The notes under the pieces were generated by a model that did no database searches, was not told the origin of the DNA, and saw nothing but the letters and a program-made list of their open reading frames with translations. Of a stretch of DNA of 64,000 nucleotides, positions 9,665 to 19,371 are shown piece after piece. Numbering within the stretch: position 1 is the first letter of the stretch; each line of letters starts with the position of its first letter. The position numbers and the translations under genes are program-made. This DNA comes from Paradevosia shaoguanensis (GTDB lineage: Bacteria > Pseudomonadota > Alphaproteobacteria > Rhizobiales > Devosiaceae): contig NZ_CP068983.1 of the NCBI RefSeq assembly GCF_016801025.1, positions 3,340,501 to 3,404,500 on the forward strand, written 5' to 3'.

Positions 9665-10477
9665 TTGACCGACCAGTCGCTGAAATCGGAGGCCTGGGCG
9701 CTTTCGCCGGGGCGGTTTCCGCGGGTGGGAGCCGGGTGGCTGCTGACCGCAGGAACAGCGCTCTTCGCAGCGATGTGGTTCTATCCGATCTGGGCGACGT
9801 TTGCGCGTTCGCTGGCGGGCGGCAATTTCCTGGGTGAGTATTATCGGGTGCTCACCAGCACGCAGCTGCCGCTGTGGTATCTCAATTCGGTGGTGACTTC
9901 GGCCGGGGTGACAGCGGGTGTGCTGTTTACCGGCGCGACGTGCGGCTATGCGCTCTCGCAATTGCAGTTTCCGGGGCGCAAGGTGCTGTGGTGGCTGGTG
10001 CTGGCGAGTTTCGCGGTGCCGGTGCAGGCACTCATCGTCAGCCACTTCTTCCTGATGTTCCAGTTCGGCTTCATCAATTCCTGGGCGGGCGTGATCCTGC
10101 CGCAGCTCATCGCGCCGCTGGCGGTGATCGTCTACAAGCAGCATTTCGACGGCCTGCCCAAGGAGCTGCGCGAGGCGGGCATCATGGACAATGCCTCCGA
10201 GTTCCGGATGCTCTGGCGGCTGTTCCTGCCGCTGAGCGGGGGCATCACGGCGGGGCTGGGGATCATCACCTTCATCGGCGCGTGGAACGCGTTTCTCTGG
10301 CCGTTCCTGGTGGTGACCAAGGAAGAGAAGATGAACGTGGCCGTGGCCATCGACCAGGTACCGGGCGCGGGTAATTCCACGGTGGTGATGGCGGCGCTGC
10401 CGGCGATCATTGTTTTCCTCGTGTTCCAGAAGCGGATCATTGCGGCGATTACCACGCAGGGGAGCGTGAAGGGGTAA
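9665..10477 (+). CDS. Carbohydrate ABC transporter permease (MalG type), orphan
   Basis: This 270-residue inner membrane permease has about six helices and the cytoplasmic EAA loop (REAGIMDNASEFRMLWRLFLPLSGG region) that contacts the ATPase subunit. It resembles the second permease of sugar importers of the CUT1 type. No binding protein, first permease or ATPase gene adjoins it, so it is either an orphan or works with genes elsewhere. The start is TTG at 9665, supported by GAGGGA about ten bases upstream and by the absence of a nearby ATG. The substrate is not predictable. Confidence 0.8.
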   Translation: MTDQSLKSEAWALSPGRFPRVGAGWLLTAGTALFAAMWFYPIWATFARSLAGGNFLGEYYRVLTSTQLPLWYLNSVVTSAGVTAGVLFTGATCGYALSQLQFPGRKVLWWLVLASFAVPVQALIVSHFFLMFQFGFINSWAGVILPQLIAPLAVIVYKQHFDGLPKELREAGIMDNASEFRMLWRLFLPLSGGITAGLGIITFIGAWNAFLWPFLVVTKEEKMNVAVAIDQVPGAGNSTVVMAALPAIIVFLVFQKRIIAAITTQGSVKG

Positions 10478-10789
10478 CTCCGGGCGGGGGAGGGATCCGT
10501 GGGCCTCGGCTCTTCGGCCGGGGAAGGAAGTGCGGGGCGGCACGAGCAACGGGATTTGCTTTCGGCGTCGCTTGGAAGAAATCCATTTCGCTGATCAGAT
10601 ACCTCGGGAGCCGTGTGGCATTTCTCCGGCGGGGGCTTTGCCAGATTGGTTTTCGCTGCAGGTGACCCGGCGACCGAGTGGCGTTCTACGGCGGGTCGCG
10701 GCGGGGAAATATTAAAGCTATCGCGGCCCCGCGCCTTGTGAAAACTCCAGCAAAACCAGTACTTTTCGCGCTCAGCGAAAGGTTTGCAA
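10478..10789. other. Intergenic region with partial family A repeat
   Basis: This stretch separates the orphan permease from cysG. It holds a partial family A repeat at 10494-10536 and the presumed cysG leader and promoter. I recognise no gene or riboswitch in it. Confidence 0.45.
10494..10536 (-). repeat. Intergenic hairpin repeat, family A (partial copy)
   Basis: GATCCGTGGGCCTCGGCTCT followed by TCGGCCGGGGAAGGAAGTGCGG matches one half of family A in inverted orientation. The other half is missing. Confidence 0.7.
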
Positions 10790-12181
10790 TTGGGTAAACT
10801 CAACACATTCCCGTTGAGCTACAAGGTCCGGGGTCAGCGCATCGTCATCGTCGGCGGTGGAGAAGAAGCCCTCAACAAAGCCCGGTTGGCAGTAAAGACT
10901 ACCGCACAAGTCGTGATTATCTCGGAGCAGGTCGAGGCCGATTTTTCCGGGCTCGGGGCGACGGTGATCGGGCGGCGTTTTGCCGAAAGCGACCTCGACG
11001 GCGCGGCACTGGTTTTCGTCGCCGATCATGGGGATGACGGCCGCGCTGCGATTGCGGCGGCGCGGGCGCGGAATATTCCGCTCAATGTCGTCGATGTGCC
11101 GGCGGAATGCGATTTCTATACGCCTTCGATCGTCGAGCGGGCCCCGCTGACCATCGCCATTTCCTCGGAAGGAGATGCGCCGGTGTTGGCGCGGCTGGTG
11201 CGCTCGCGGATCGAGGCGGCGCTGTCGCCGCGGCTGGGTGCGATTGCCCGGTTGGCGGGTTCGCTGCGCGGACGCGTGGCGGCGAGGCTCGGCAAGGCCG
11301 AGGCGCGGCGGTTCTACGAGGATCTGGTGACTTCGCCGGCGATCGAGCGGGCAGTCGAAGCCGGGCAGGGGGCGGAGGCCGGCGCGGCGCTGCTTGAGGC
11401 CCATGCGGGCAAGGATGGCGCGGCGGGTGTGGTGTGGCTGATCGGAGCCGGGCCGGGCGCCGAGGACCTGCTGACCCTGCGCGCACAGCGGCTGCTGCAG
11501 GAAGCCGACGTGATCGTCCACGATCAGCTGGTGCCGCAGGCGGTGGTCGATATGGGCCGACGCGATGCCGAGCGCATTTCGGTGGGCAAGGCCAAGGGCA
11601 ACCATACGTTCAGCCAGGCGCAGATCAATACGCTGATCGTGCGTCTTGCCCGTGAGGGCAGGAAGGTGGCGCGGCTCAAGTCGGGCGACCCGATGATCTT
11701 CGGACGCGCGGGCGAGGAAGTGGCGGCACTGCGCAAGGCGGGGATCGACTACGTGATCGTGCCGGGCGTGACCGCGGCTCTGGCAGCGGCGGCCGATACG
11801 GCGACGCCGGTGACGCTGCGCAAGGTTTCGAGCGGGTTCGTGATGGCGACGGCGCATGGCGCCGACGATGGCGAAGTCCGGCATTGGGCGGCGCTGGCGG
11901 CTACGGGCATGACGGTGGCGCTCTACATGGGCAAGAGCATCGCGGCCGATGTGGCGCTGGCCTTCATCCGGAACGGCGCCTCGGGGCACCTGCCGGTGGG
12001 GATCGTGGCGAATGCCGGACGCGCCGGCAGGACGCTCTATCGCGGGACGCTGGGCGAGTTGGCGGGCGGCGCCGCCGATTTCGCCGACGGACCGGCGGTG
12101 ATCTTCGTGGGCGAAGCCGTGGCGCATGGCGATTGGGCCGCGGCGGCGACGCTTGCGGCGGCGGAATTCAAGGTGGCCTGA
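10790..12181 (+). CDS. cysG: Siroheme synthase CysG
   Basis: This bifunctional protein makes siroheme, the prosthetic group of sulfite reductase. The N-terminal half (to about residue 210) is the precorrin-2 dehydrogenase/ferrochelatase domain with the NAD-binding motif VIVGGGEEALNKARL. The C-terminal half is uroporphyrinogen-III C-methyltransferase with VWLIGAGPGAEDLLTLRA, the DxLV motif (VIVHDQLV) and LKSGDPMIFGRAGEE. I take TTG at 10790 as start because AAAGG ends seven bases before it; a TTG six bases earlier has no usable spacing. It heads a run of same-strand genes for assimilatory sulfate reduction, with three bases to the next. Confidence 0.93.
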   Translation: MGKLNTFPLSYKVRGQRIVIVGGGEEALNKARLAVKTTAQVVIISEQVEADFSGLGATVIGRRFAESDLDGAALVFVADHGDDGRAAIAAARARNIPLNVVDVPAECDFYTPSIVERAPLTIAISSEGDAPVLARLVRSRIEAALSPRLGAIARLAGSLRGRVAARLGKAEARRFYEDLVTSPAIERAVEAGQGAEAGAALLEAHAGKDGAAGVVWLIGAGPGAEDLLTLRAQRLLQEADVIVHDQLVPQAVVDMGRRDAERISVGKAKGNHTFSQAQINTLIVRLAREGRKVARLKSGDPMIFGRAGEEVAALRKAGIDYVIVPGVTAALAAAADTATPVTLRKVSSGFVMATAHGADDGEVRHWAALAATGMTVALYMGKSIAADVALAFIRNGASGHLPVGIVANAGRAGRTLYRGTLGELAGGAADFADGPAVIFVGEAVAHGDWAAAATLAAAEFKVA

Positions 12182-12183
12182 TT

Positions 12184-12489
12184 ATGGAAATACTCACCGG
12201 AAACGAGCTGATCTCGGGCGCAACTGTCTATCTCGACCCGCGCGGGCAATGGGTGGAAGAACTGCAGGAGGCGCGGGTCTTCGCGGCCGAGGAGGGCGAG
12301 GCGCGGGATGCGGCTATCGCCGCCACCAAGGCGACGTTGCGGATCATCAGCCTCGAAACCGAGAAGGTGTCGGTGGTCGAAGGCCTGCTCGTTCCCGAGC
12401 GCCTGCGCGAACGCATCCGCGCCACGGGTCCCACCGCACCGGTCCTGGACCGCCAGCATCTCTACGAGGACGGTCATGTATCGATATGA
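12184..12489 (+). CDS. DUF2849 protein of the sulfite-reductase operon
   Basis: This 101-residue soluble protein matches the DUF2849 family, small proteins found between cysG and cysI in alphaproteobacteria. No catalytic motif is visible. It begins two bases after the cysG stop and its end overlaps the cysI start by 14 bases, so it is almost certainly co-translated with them. A role in sulfite reductase assembly or electron delivery is inferred only from this placement. Confidence 0.8.
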   Translation: MEILTGNELISGATVYLDPRGQWVEELQEARVFAAEEGEARDAAIAATKATLRIISLETEKVSVVEGLLVPERLRERIRATGPTAPVLDRQHLYEDGHVSI

Positions 12490-14134
12490 CGAATTCGACG
12501 CGGCTTTCGTCGGCGGCCGCGTCGCGCAGTTTTCCGACCAGGTGCGGCGCCGCATAGCGGGCGAGCTCAACGAAGACCAGTTCCGGCCGCTGCGGCTGAT
12601 GAACGGGCTCTACCTGCAATTGCATGCCTATATGCTGCGGATCGCGGTGCCCTACGGGACGATGTCCTCGCGCCAGTTGCGCAAGCTCGCCCATATCGCG
12701 CGGACCTACGACCGGGGCTACGGGCACTTCACGACGCGGCAGAACATCCAGTTCAACTGGCCCAAGCTCAAGGACGTGCCGGCGATCCTGGAGGAATTGT
12801 CCTCGGTCGAGATGCATGCCATCCAGACCTCGGGCAATTGCATCCGCAACATCACCACGGACCAGTTCGCGGGCGCGGCGGCGGACGAGATCATCGATCC
12901 GCGGCCGGTGGCGGAAATCCTGCGGCAATGGTCGAGCCTCCATCCCGAATTCAGCTACCTGCCGCGCAAGTTCAAGATCGCGATGACGGGCGCGCCCAAT
13001 GACCGGGCGGCGATCCGCTTCCACGATATCGGCCTGCAGGCGGTGGCCAACGCGGCCGGCGATATCGGCTGGGAGGTCTGGGTCGGCGGCGGGCTGGGGC
13101 GGACGCCCATGGTCGGCAAGATGATCAATGCCTATGTGCCGCACGAGCACCTGCTGGCCTATCTCGAGAGCATTCTGCGCGTCTACAATCGCTACGGGCG
13201 GCGCGACAACAAGTTCAAGGCGCGTATCAAGATCCTGGTGCACGAGGAGGGGCTGGAGACCATCAAGGGGCAGGTGGAGGCCGAGTTCGCCGAGGTGCGT
13301 GGGGGCGTGCTGACGCTGCCGCAGGAAGAGCTTGACCGTATCAACACCTATTTTGCCCCGCCCGCATTCCAGGAACTGGCGGCGACGCGGATCGACGTGG
13401 CGCGCGAGGCGATCTTCGATCCGGCCTATGGCCGCTGGCTGGAGCGCAACCTCAATTCCCACCGCCAGCCGGGCTATGTGAGCCTGACGGTGTCGCTCAA
13501 GCCCATCGGCGGGGCGCCGGGCGATGCGACGGCCGAGCAGATGGAGGCGGTGGCTGATCTCGCCGAGCGCTATTCGTTCGACGAGCTGCGGGTGACGCAC
13601 GAGCAGAACCTGGTGCTGCCGCATGTGCGGGTCAGCGACCTGCGCGCGGTCTACGATGCGCTGGTTGCAGCGGAACTGGCGGACGGCAATGCCGGGCTCA
13701 TCACCGACATGATCGCGTGCCCGGGGCTCGATTATTGCGCGCTGGCCAATGCCCGCTCGATCCCCATCGCGCAGGCGATCTCGCAGAAATTCGCTTCCGA
13801 GGAGCGGCAGAAGGAAATCGGCGATCTCAAGATCAAGATTTCGGGCTGCATCAATGCCTGCGGGCACCACCATGTCGGCCATATCGGCATTCTGGGCGTC
13901 GAGAAGAAGGGCGGGGAGCTCTACCAGATCACGCTGGGCGGGGATGCGACCGAGAATGCTTCGGTCGGCAAAATCCTTGGACCGGGCTTCGAGGCCGAGA
14001 AAGTGCCGGACGCCATCGAGCGGCTGGTCGACGCCTATGTGGCGCGGCGCGAAAGCCCGGACGAGACTTTCATAGCGGCGTTCAGGCGCCTGGGCGAAGC
14101 CCCGTTCAAGGAGGCCCTTTATGGCGCTGGCTGA
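12476..14134 (+). CDS. cysI: Sulfite reductase hemoprotein CysI
   Basis: This 552-residue enzyme reduces sulfite to sulfide using siroheme and a [4Fe-4S] cluster. Cluster ligands are visible as CPGLDYC and, further on, SGCINACGHHH (C-x5-C ... C-x3-C). The two nitrite/sulfite reductase ferredoxin-like half domains are present, with the siroheme-contact segment GNCIRNIT. The start MYRYDEFDAAF overlaps the previous gene. No cysJ flavoprotein is nearby; a ferredoxin-NADP reductase and ferredoxin follow downstream instead, which suggests a ferredoxin-linked enzyme. Confidence 0.92.
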   Translation: MYRYDEFDAAFVGGRVAQFSDQVRRRIAGELNEDQFRPLRLMNGLYLQLHAYMLRIAVPYGTMSSRQLRKLAHIARTYDRGYGHFTTRQNIQFNWPKLKDVPAILEELSSVEMHAIQTSGNCIRNITTDQFAGAAADEIIDPRPVAEILRQWSSLHPEFSYLPRKFKIAMTGAPNDRAAIRFHDIGLQAVANAAGDIGWEVWVGGGLGRTPMVGKMINAYVPHEHLLAYLESILRVYNRYGRRDNKFKARIKILVHEEGLETIKGQVEAEFAEVRGGVLTLPQEELDRINTYFAPPAFQELAATRIDVAREAIFDPAYGRWLERNLNSHRQPGYVSLTVSLKPIGGAPGDATAEQMEAVADLAERYSFDELRVTHEQNLVLPHVRVSDLRAVYDALVAAELADGNAGLITDMIACPGLDYCALANARSIPIAQAISQKFASEERQKEIGDLKIKISGCINACGHHHVGHIGILGVEKKGGELYQITLGGDATENASVGKILGPGFEAEKVPDAIERLVDAYVARRESPDETFIAAFRRLGEAPFKEALYGAG

Positions 14135-15395
14135 CGTTCTTTTCTCTTCGGCGACCAAGCCCGACAAGCTGCGGGCGCTCGGCATCGTCGCGCTTAACGG
14201 CATGTTCGACGAGATGGATGCGGTGGGCGTGCTGCGGCAGGCGGCAAGCGAAATCCTGCCGGGGGACCTGGCCATCGTCTCGTCCTTCGGGGCGGATTCG
14301 GCAGTGCTGCTGCATATCGTGGCGCAGGTCGATCCGAGCCTGCCGGTCTATTTCCTCGAAACGGGCAAGCATTTCCGCGAGACGCTGGACTATGTCGAGA
14401 CGCTCAAGCGACATCTGGGCCTGCGCAACGTCGTTGCGCTGCGGCCGGATGCCGGGGACGTGGCGCGGTTCGACCCCAATGGGGAATTGTGGGAGACCGA
14501 CCCGGATTCCTGCTGCCATATCCGCAAGACCGAGCCGCTGGACGCCGCCGTGGCGCAATATGGGGGCTGGGTGACGGGGCGCAAGCGCTTCCAGACCAAG
14601 GAACGCGGGGTGCTGCCCCATTTCGAGCTGACGAGCGACGATCGCATCAAGGTCAACCCGCTGGCCTATTTCTCGGATGCCGACGTCAACCAGTACAAGC
14701 GCGACCATGGGCTGCCGGAGCATCCGCTTTTCGAGAGCGGGTACAAGTCGATCGGCTGCGCGCCGTGCACGACGACGGTGACCGAGGGCGAGGACCCGCG
14801 GGCCGGGCGCTGGCGCGGGCTCAACAAGAAGGAATGCGGCATCCATTTCGACTTCAACGGCGAGATCGCCAAGCCCGTGCTGGGTGCCGAGCACAACCTC
14901 TTCAAGGATGGCGGTTTCATCGCCGATCCGTTCCATGCCTGGGAAGAGGGGAGCGATCCGGCCAAGGCGCGCTATACCCATGTGCCGGTGAAGACCTTCC
15001 TCGGCAATCGCGAGGCTTTCCTCGACAACCCGCATCCGCTCGGGCTGCTCGTAGTGCCGGGCGACAAGGTGGAGGACGTGGTGGAAGACCTCGGGCGCTT
15101 CGCCTCGATCGCCATCAGTTTCCCCGCTTTCACGGATGGCCGTGGCTATTCGACGGCGCGGCTTCTGGGTGAACGTTATGGGTTTGAAGGCGAAGTGCGG
15201 GCGATCGGCGACGTTTTGACAGATCAGATTCCGCTCATGCGCCGTTGCGGCATCAACGCATTTGTCGTAACCCACCAGCCGACGCGCAAGGCCCTGCTCG
15301 ATGGGGCGTTAGCCGAAGTCGCCATTTTCTATCAACCGGTCGGCAAGACCGAGGTGCCCGTAGGTACGCGCCCATATCTCCGCCGCGCGCGCTGA
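14121..15395 (+). CDS. cysH: APS/PAPS reductase CysH fused to DUF934 domain
   Basis: The first 260 or so residues are a CysH-family reductase, with the PP-loop-like SSFGADSAVLLH (54-65), Cys131-Cys132 in CCHIRK, Cys213-x2-Cys216 and Cys239 in KKECGIH. The CC and CxxC pairs are the [4Fe-4S] ligands of the adenylylsulfate (APS) reductase type. The remaining 160 residues are a DUF934 domain (GRGYSTARLL, DQIPLMRRCG), normally a separate small protein of sulfite-reduction operons. The fusion is in frame without interruption. AAGGAGG six bases before the ATG is the best ribosome site in the operon, and the start overlaps cysI by 14 bases. Confidence 0.9.
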   Translation: MALADVLFSSATKPDKLRALGIVALNGMFDEMDAVGVLRQAASEILPGDLAIVSSFGADSAVLLHIVAQVDPSLPVYFLETGKHFRETLDYVETLKRHLGLRNVVALRPDAGDVARFDPNGELWETDPDSCCHIRKTEPLDAAVAQYGGWVTGRKRFQTKERGVLPHFELTSDDRIKVNPLAYFSDADVNQYKRDHGLPEHPLFESGYKSIGCAPCTTTVTEGEDPRAGRWRGLNKKECGIHFDFNGEIAKPVLGAEHNLFKDGGFIADPFHAWEEGSDPAKARYTHVPVKTFLGNREAFLDNPHPLGLLVVPGDKVEDVVEDLGRFASIAISFPAFTDGRGYSTARLLGERYGFEGEVRAIGDVLTDQIPLMRRCGINAFVVTHQPTRKALLDGALAEVAIFYQPVGKTEVPVGTRPYLRRAR

Positions 15396-16456
<1,061 letters not shown>

Positions 16457-16457
<1 letters not shown>

Positions 16458-16774
16458 TGAAGATCCACGTTACCGATCAGGCCGGTGTCGAGCACGAACT
16501 GGAAGGGCTCGAAGGCTGGCGGGTGATGGAAGTCATCCGCGACTGGGGCCTCAACATCAAGGCCGAGTGCGGCGGCGCCTGCTCGTGCGCGACGTGCCAC
16601 GTCTATGTCGATCCGGAATGGTTCGGGAAGGTGGGCGCGCGCAGCGACGAGGAGGAGGATCTGCTCGATACGGTGGGCGACGTGAAGGCGACTTCGCGGT
16701 TGTCGTGCCAGATCCTGATGAGCGAGGAGCTCGATGGGTTGAAGGTGACGCTGGCGGCTAGTGCGGCGCAGTAG
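16457..16774 (+). CDS. [2Fe-2S] ferredoxin coupled to FNR
   Basis: This 105-residue adrenodoxin-type ferredoxin has ligands C38-x5-C44-x2-C47-x36-C84. It is the likely acceptor of the reductase encoded immediately upstream (1-base overlap) and the likely donor to CysI. It differs clearly from the ferredoxin at 9263, sharing mainly the ligand regions. It ends the operon; a strong terminator follows. Confidence 0.9.
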
Positions 16775-16798
16775 CGGCAGGTGCAGGGGTGTGGGGTT

Positions 16799-16828
16799 AG
16801 GCCGGGCTGGGTGCTCGGCCTTTTTTGT
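16799..16828 (+). terminator. Terminator of the sulfate-reduction operon
   Basis: GGCCGGGC-loop-GCTCGGCC is followed by TTTTTTG about 25 bases after the ferredoxin stop. Confidence 0.85.
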
Positions 16829-16865
16829 TTTGGGTGTTTCGCTGACTCGTATCTAGCCAGCCGCT

Positions 16866-16970
16866 CGATCTTCCCCGGCCGTAGAGCCGGGGCCTACGGA
16901 TAGCGCCACTCGGGTGGAGAGGGGCAATAGGCCCCGGGTCTTCGCCCGGGGAAGTGCGGTGGTGGGTGGG
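16866..16970 (+). repeat. Intergenic hairpin repeat, family A (copy 2)
   Basis: Full-length copy: CTTCCCCGGCCGTAGAGCC, then GCGCCACTCGGGTGGA, GCAATAGGCCCCGGG and TCTTCGCCCGGGGAAGTG. It lies between convergent genes. Confidence 0.9.
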
Positions 16971-17032
16971 GGCGGGGATGGAGGGGGGATGGTTTGGGGT
17001 GAGTGCAGGGAACCAGAGAGCTTCGAGTTTGT

Positions 17033-17076
17033 GGCTTACCCCCACCCTCGATCCCTCCCCGCAAGGGGGAGGGAGG
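17033..17076 (+). repeat. Short hairpin repeat, family B (copy 1)
   Basis: GGCTTACCCCCACCC is followed by a CCTCCCC-GCAA-GGGGGAGG hairpin. A near-identical copy is at 41061-41104. Confidence 0.75.
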
Positions 17077-17096
17077 TTGGCGGGGCCGGTGGTGGG

Positions 17097-17672
17097 TTAC
17101 TCGGCGGCTACGCTGCTGACGGCGTCCTGGGTGTGGCGCTGAATCCAGTTGGTTAGGCGGGTGATGTAGCCTTCTAGGAAGGCGCGGGTGTCGGGGTCGG
17201 TGACGTTGAAGTCGTCGTCGATGAGGCCGGGCTTGGTCTGGAAGTAGACTTCGGGCTGGCCCATCAGGATGACTTCGAGGTTGGTGACGACGCTGCGCAG
17301 GTGGGACTGGGCTACGGCCGTGCCGATGCCGCCGGGCGAGGTGCCGACGACGGAGCCGGGCTTGTCGGCCCAGGAATTCTTGCCCCAGGGGCGGCTGCCC
17401 CAGAAGATGGCGTTGGAGAGCACCGAGGGGATGGTGCGGTTGTATTCGGGCGTGACGAACAGCACGGCGTCGGCGGCGGCGATATCGTCCTTGAGGCGGA
17501 GGACGCTGGCGGGCGGAGACGCCCAGAGATCGTCGTTGTAGAGCGGCAGGCTGCCGAGGTCCGGGTAGACGAATTCGAGCTTGCCGGCGGCGAGCTTTTC
17601 GAGCGCCCTGGCGAACTTGAGGTTGATGGAATCGGCGCGGAGGCTGCCGACGAAAACTGCGACCTTATGCAT
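17097..17672 (-). CDS. NADPH-dependent FMN reductase (ChrR/quinone reductase family)
   Basis: This 191-residue flavodoxin-fold oxidoreductase has the FMN phosphate-binding motif GSLRADSINLK and the family signature TPEYNRTIPSVLSNAIFWGS. Relatives reduce quinones, chromate or flavins using NAD(P)H. It is divergent from an HxlR-type regulator, the usual arrangement for an oxidative or electrophile stress switch, and an inverted repeat lies between the two genes. Confidence 0.85.
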   Translation of the reverse strand: MHKVAVFVGSLRADSINLKFARALEKLAAGKLEFVYPDLGSLPLYNDDLWASPPASVLRLKDDIAAADAVLFVTPEYNRTIPSVLSNAIFWGSRPWGKNSWADKPGSVVGTSPGGIGTAVAQSHLRSVVTNLEVILMGQPEVYFQTKPGLIDDDFNVTDPDTRAFLEGYITRLTNWIQRHTQDAVSSVAAE

Positions 17673-17685
17673 GGCTGGTAGTCCT

Positions 17686-17720
17686 GGTAACTAATGGTGA
17701 CTGACGCTATGTTAGTGACC
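17686..17720. promoter_or_regulatory. Candidate HxlR operator
   Basis: GGTAACTAAT (17686-17695) and GTTAGTGACC (17711-17720) form an imperfect inverted repeat (8 of 10) with a 15-base spacer, between the divergent FMN reductase and HxlR genes. Confidence 0.5.
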
Positions 17721-17768
17721 GGATGCGTCGTCGCAAGACGGCACTTTTTGGATACGAGAGGCACCATT

Positions 17769-18194
17769 TTGAAACCGATAGAACCCCATCACGATTGCCG
17801 CCCGGTCGGCGAGATCCTCAATCAGATCGGCGGCAAATGGACGGTGCTCATCATCAACCGGCTGGCCGGCGGGCCGATGCGGTTCGGCGAACTCAAGCGC
17901 CATGTGGGCGGGATCAGCCAGAAGATGCTGACTGCGACGCTGCGGGACCTCGAGCGGGACGGGTTCGTCAATCGCACGGTGACGCCGACGATTCCGCCGC
18001 GGGTGGATTACGAGCTGACGGAACTGGGACGCGACCTGCAGGGGCCGCTGCAGGCGATCTCGGAATGGGCGCGCAATAACCGGGAGCGGGTGCTCGCGGC
18101 GCGGGAGCGTTTCGAGGAGAAGAACCCGGGTGCTCGGCCTTCGCGTGTCGGCCGCGTGGCCATGCTGCCCGAACCGCCGCCGCAGCAGCTCTGA
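17769..18194 (+). CDS. HxlR-family transcriptional regulator
   Basis: This winged-helix regulator shows the HxlR signature: CRPVGEILNQIGGKWTVLIINRL, then RFGELKRHVGGISQKMLTATLRDLERDG and YELTELGRDL. The Cys before the first helix is conserved in redox- or electrophile-sensing members. I prefer TTG at 17769 (MKPIEPHHDC), which has GAGAGG upstream and gives the usual length; an in-frame ATG at 17694 would place its coding region over the candidate operator. It probably represses the divergent FMN reductase gene. Confidence 0.8.
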   Translation: MKPIEPHHDCRPVGEILNQIGGKWTVLIINRLAGGPMRFGELKRHVGGISQKMLTATLRDLERDGFVNRTVTPTIPPRVDYELTELGRDLQGPLQAISEWARNNRERVLAARERFEEKNPGARPSRVGRVAMLPEPPPQQL

Positions 18195-18360
18195 ACGAAA
18201 AATGGGGCGGCAAGCTCGACCTTAATGCGCAAAGGGAGCTGCCACCCCAAGGTTCCATTCACGACCGACACTTGTCGGTACGAGACAGGAGGTCAGCGAG
18301 CAGGGTACGACCGGCTCACATGAACATCAAATTAACTAGCGGAAAGATTAGGCCGGCCCG

Positions 18361-19371
18361 CTACTTGCCCTGAGCGAGGTTGACGAGCTCGGGCAGGAAA
18401 TCCTTGACCATGGGCTGGGGCTGGGTGGCGAAGGGCAGGGGACGGACGACGCGCATGGCGGCGATGCCGACGCGGACGGTCATGAGCGAATTGACTACGC
18501 CCTCGCCGAGCCGCGCGGAGAGTTTTGCCGCGAGACCCTGGCCGACCAATTGTTCCATGACGCCATCGGTGAGGACGAGGCCGCCGGTGACGGCGAGGTG
18601 CCCAAGAATGGCGCCGGTCAGACGGATGGAGCCGAAGAGGCTGGGCTTGGCCCCGTAGAGGCTGGCAATGGCCCCGCCGAGGCGAATGCTCTCGTAGCTG
18701 ACGAAGGCGATGTCGATGAGGGCGCGGGGCGAGATGGCGGTGACCAGCGCCACGCGACGAGCCGAGGCGGCGGTGAGGGCGCGGGCGCGGGCATCGAGCG
18801 GGGCCATGAGCACGCGCTCGGAAAACTGAATCATTTCCGCGCCATCGAGCATGATCTTGAGATTTTCCTCGATGAGGCTGCGCGGCTTGGCGAGGTCGGC
18901 GCGGCTGGCATAGACGGTCTGGAGCTCGCCGACGATGCGGCGGGCGTCGTCGGGCTTGTCGGAGACCAGCGTTTCGGTGGCACGCTGGCGCAGGCGATCG
19001 AGGCTGCGCAGGCGGCGGAGCGACCAGAACTCGCGGAAGGCCAGCGCGATGATGGCCACGACGAAGGCGGCGAGGGCCGCAATGCCGAGCCAGCCCAGCC
19101 ACTCGTAGCGGGCGAAAAGATCGCGCACGAGGCGTTCTGCGGCGAGGCTCAGGCCGAGCGAGACGAGGATGCCGCCGGTGGTCCAGGCGAGGCGGCCGAG
19201 CCAGCCCATGCCCGTTGGGTTGGGGAGCGTATCGGGCAGAGGCGCTTCCTCGAAGCCGGGTTCGACCGTTTCGATGCTATCGACCTCGGCGGGCGTGAAG
19301 GCGCGCGGGAGACGGCTTTCATCCTCGGTGTTTTCGGGAGCGTTGATGGTGCGGGCGACGGGGCGCTTCAC
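18361..19371 (-). CDS. ycjF: YcjF-family (UPF0283) inner membrane protein
   Basis: This 336-residue membrane protein belongs to the YcjF/TIGR01620 family. It has a polar N-terminus, two adjacent transmembrane helices (about 56-80 and 90-112), a helical cytoplasmic stretch and a C-terminal DUF697-like hydrophobic region. It overlaps the YcjX gene by four bases (ATGA) and is probably expressed with it. YcjX/YcjF pairs are widely conserved and linked to envelope or phage-shock-type stress in enterobacteria; their biochemical role is unknown. Confidence 0.85.
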   Translation of the reverse strand: MKRPVARTINAPENTEDESRLPRAFTPAEVDSIETVEPGFEEAPLPDTLPNPTGMGWLGRLAWTTGGILVSLGLSLAAERLVRDLFARYEWLGWLGIAALAAFVVAIIALAFREFWSLRRLRSLDRLRQRATETLVSDKPDDARRIVGELQTVYASRADLAKPRSLIEENLKIMLDGAEMIQFSERVLMAPLDARARALTAASARRVALVTAISPRALIDIAFVSYESIRLGGAIASLYGAKPSLFGSIRLTGAILGHLAVTGGLVLTDGVMEQLVGQGLAAKLSARLGEGVVNSLMTVRVGIAAMRVVRPLPFATQPQPMVKDFLPELVNLAQGK

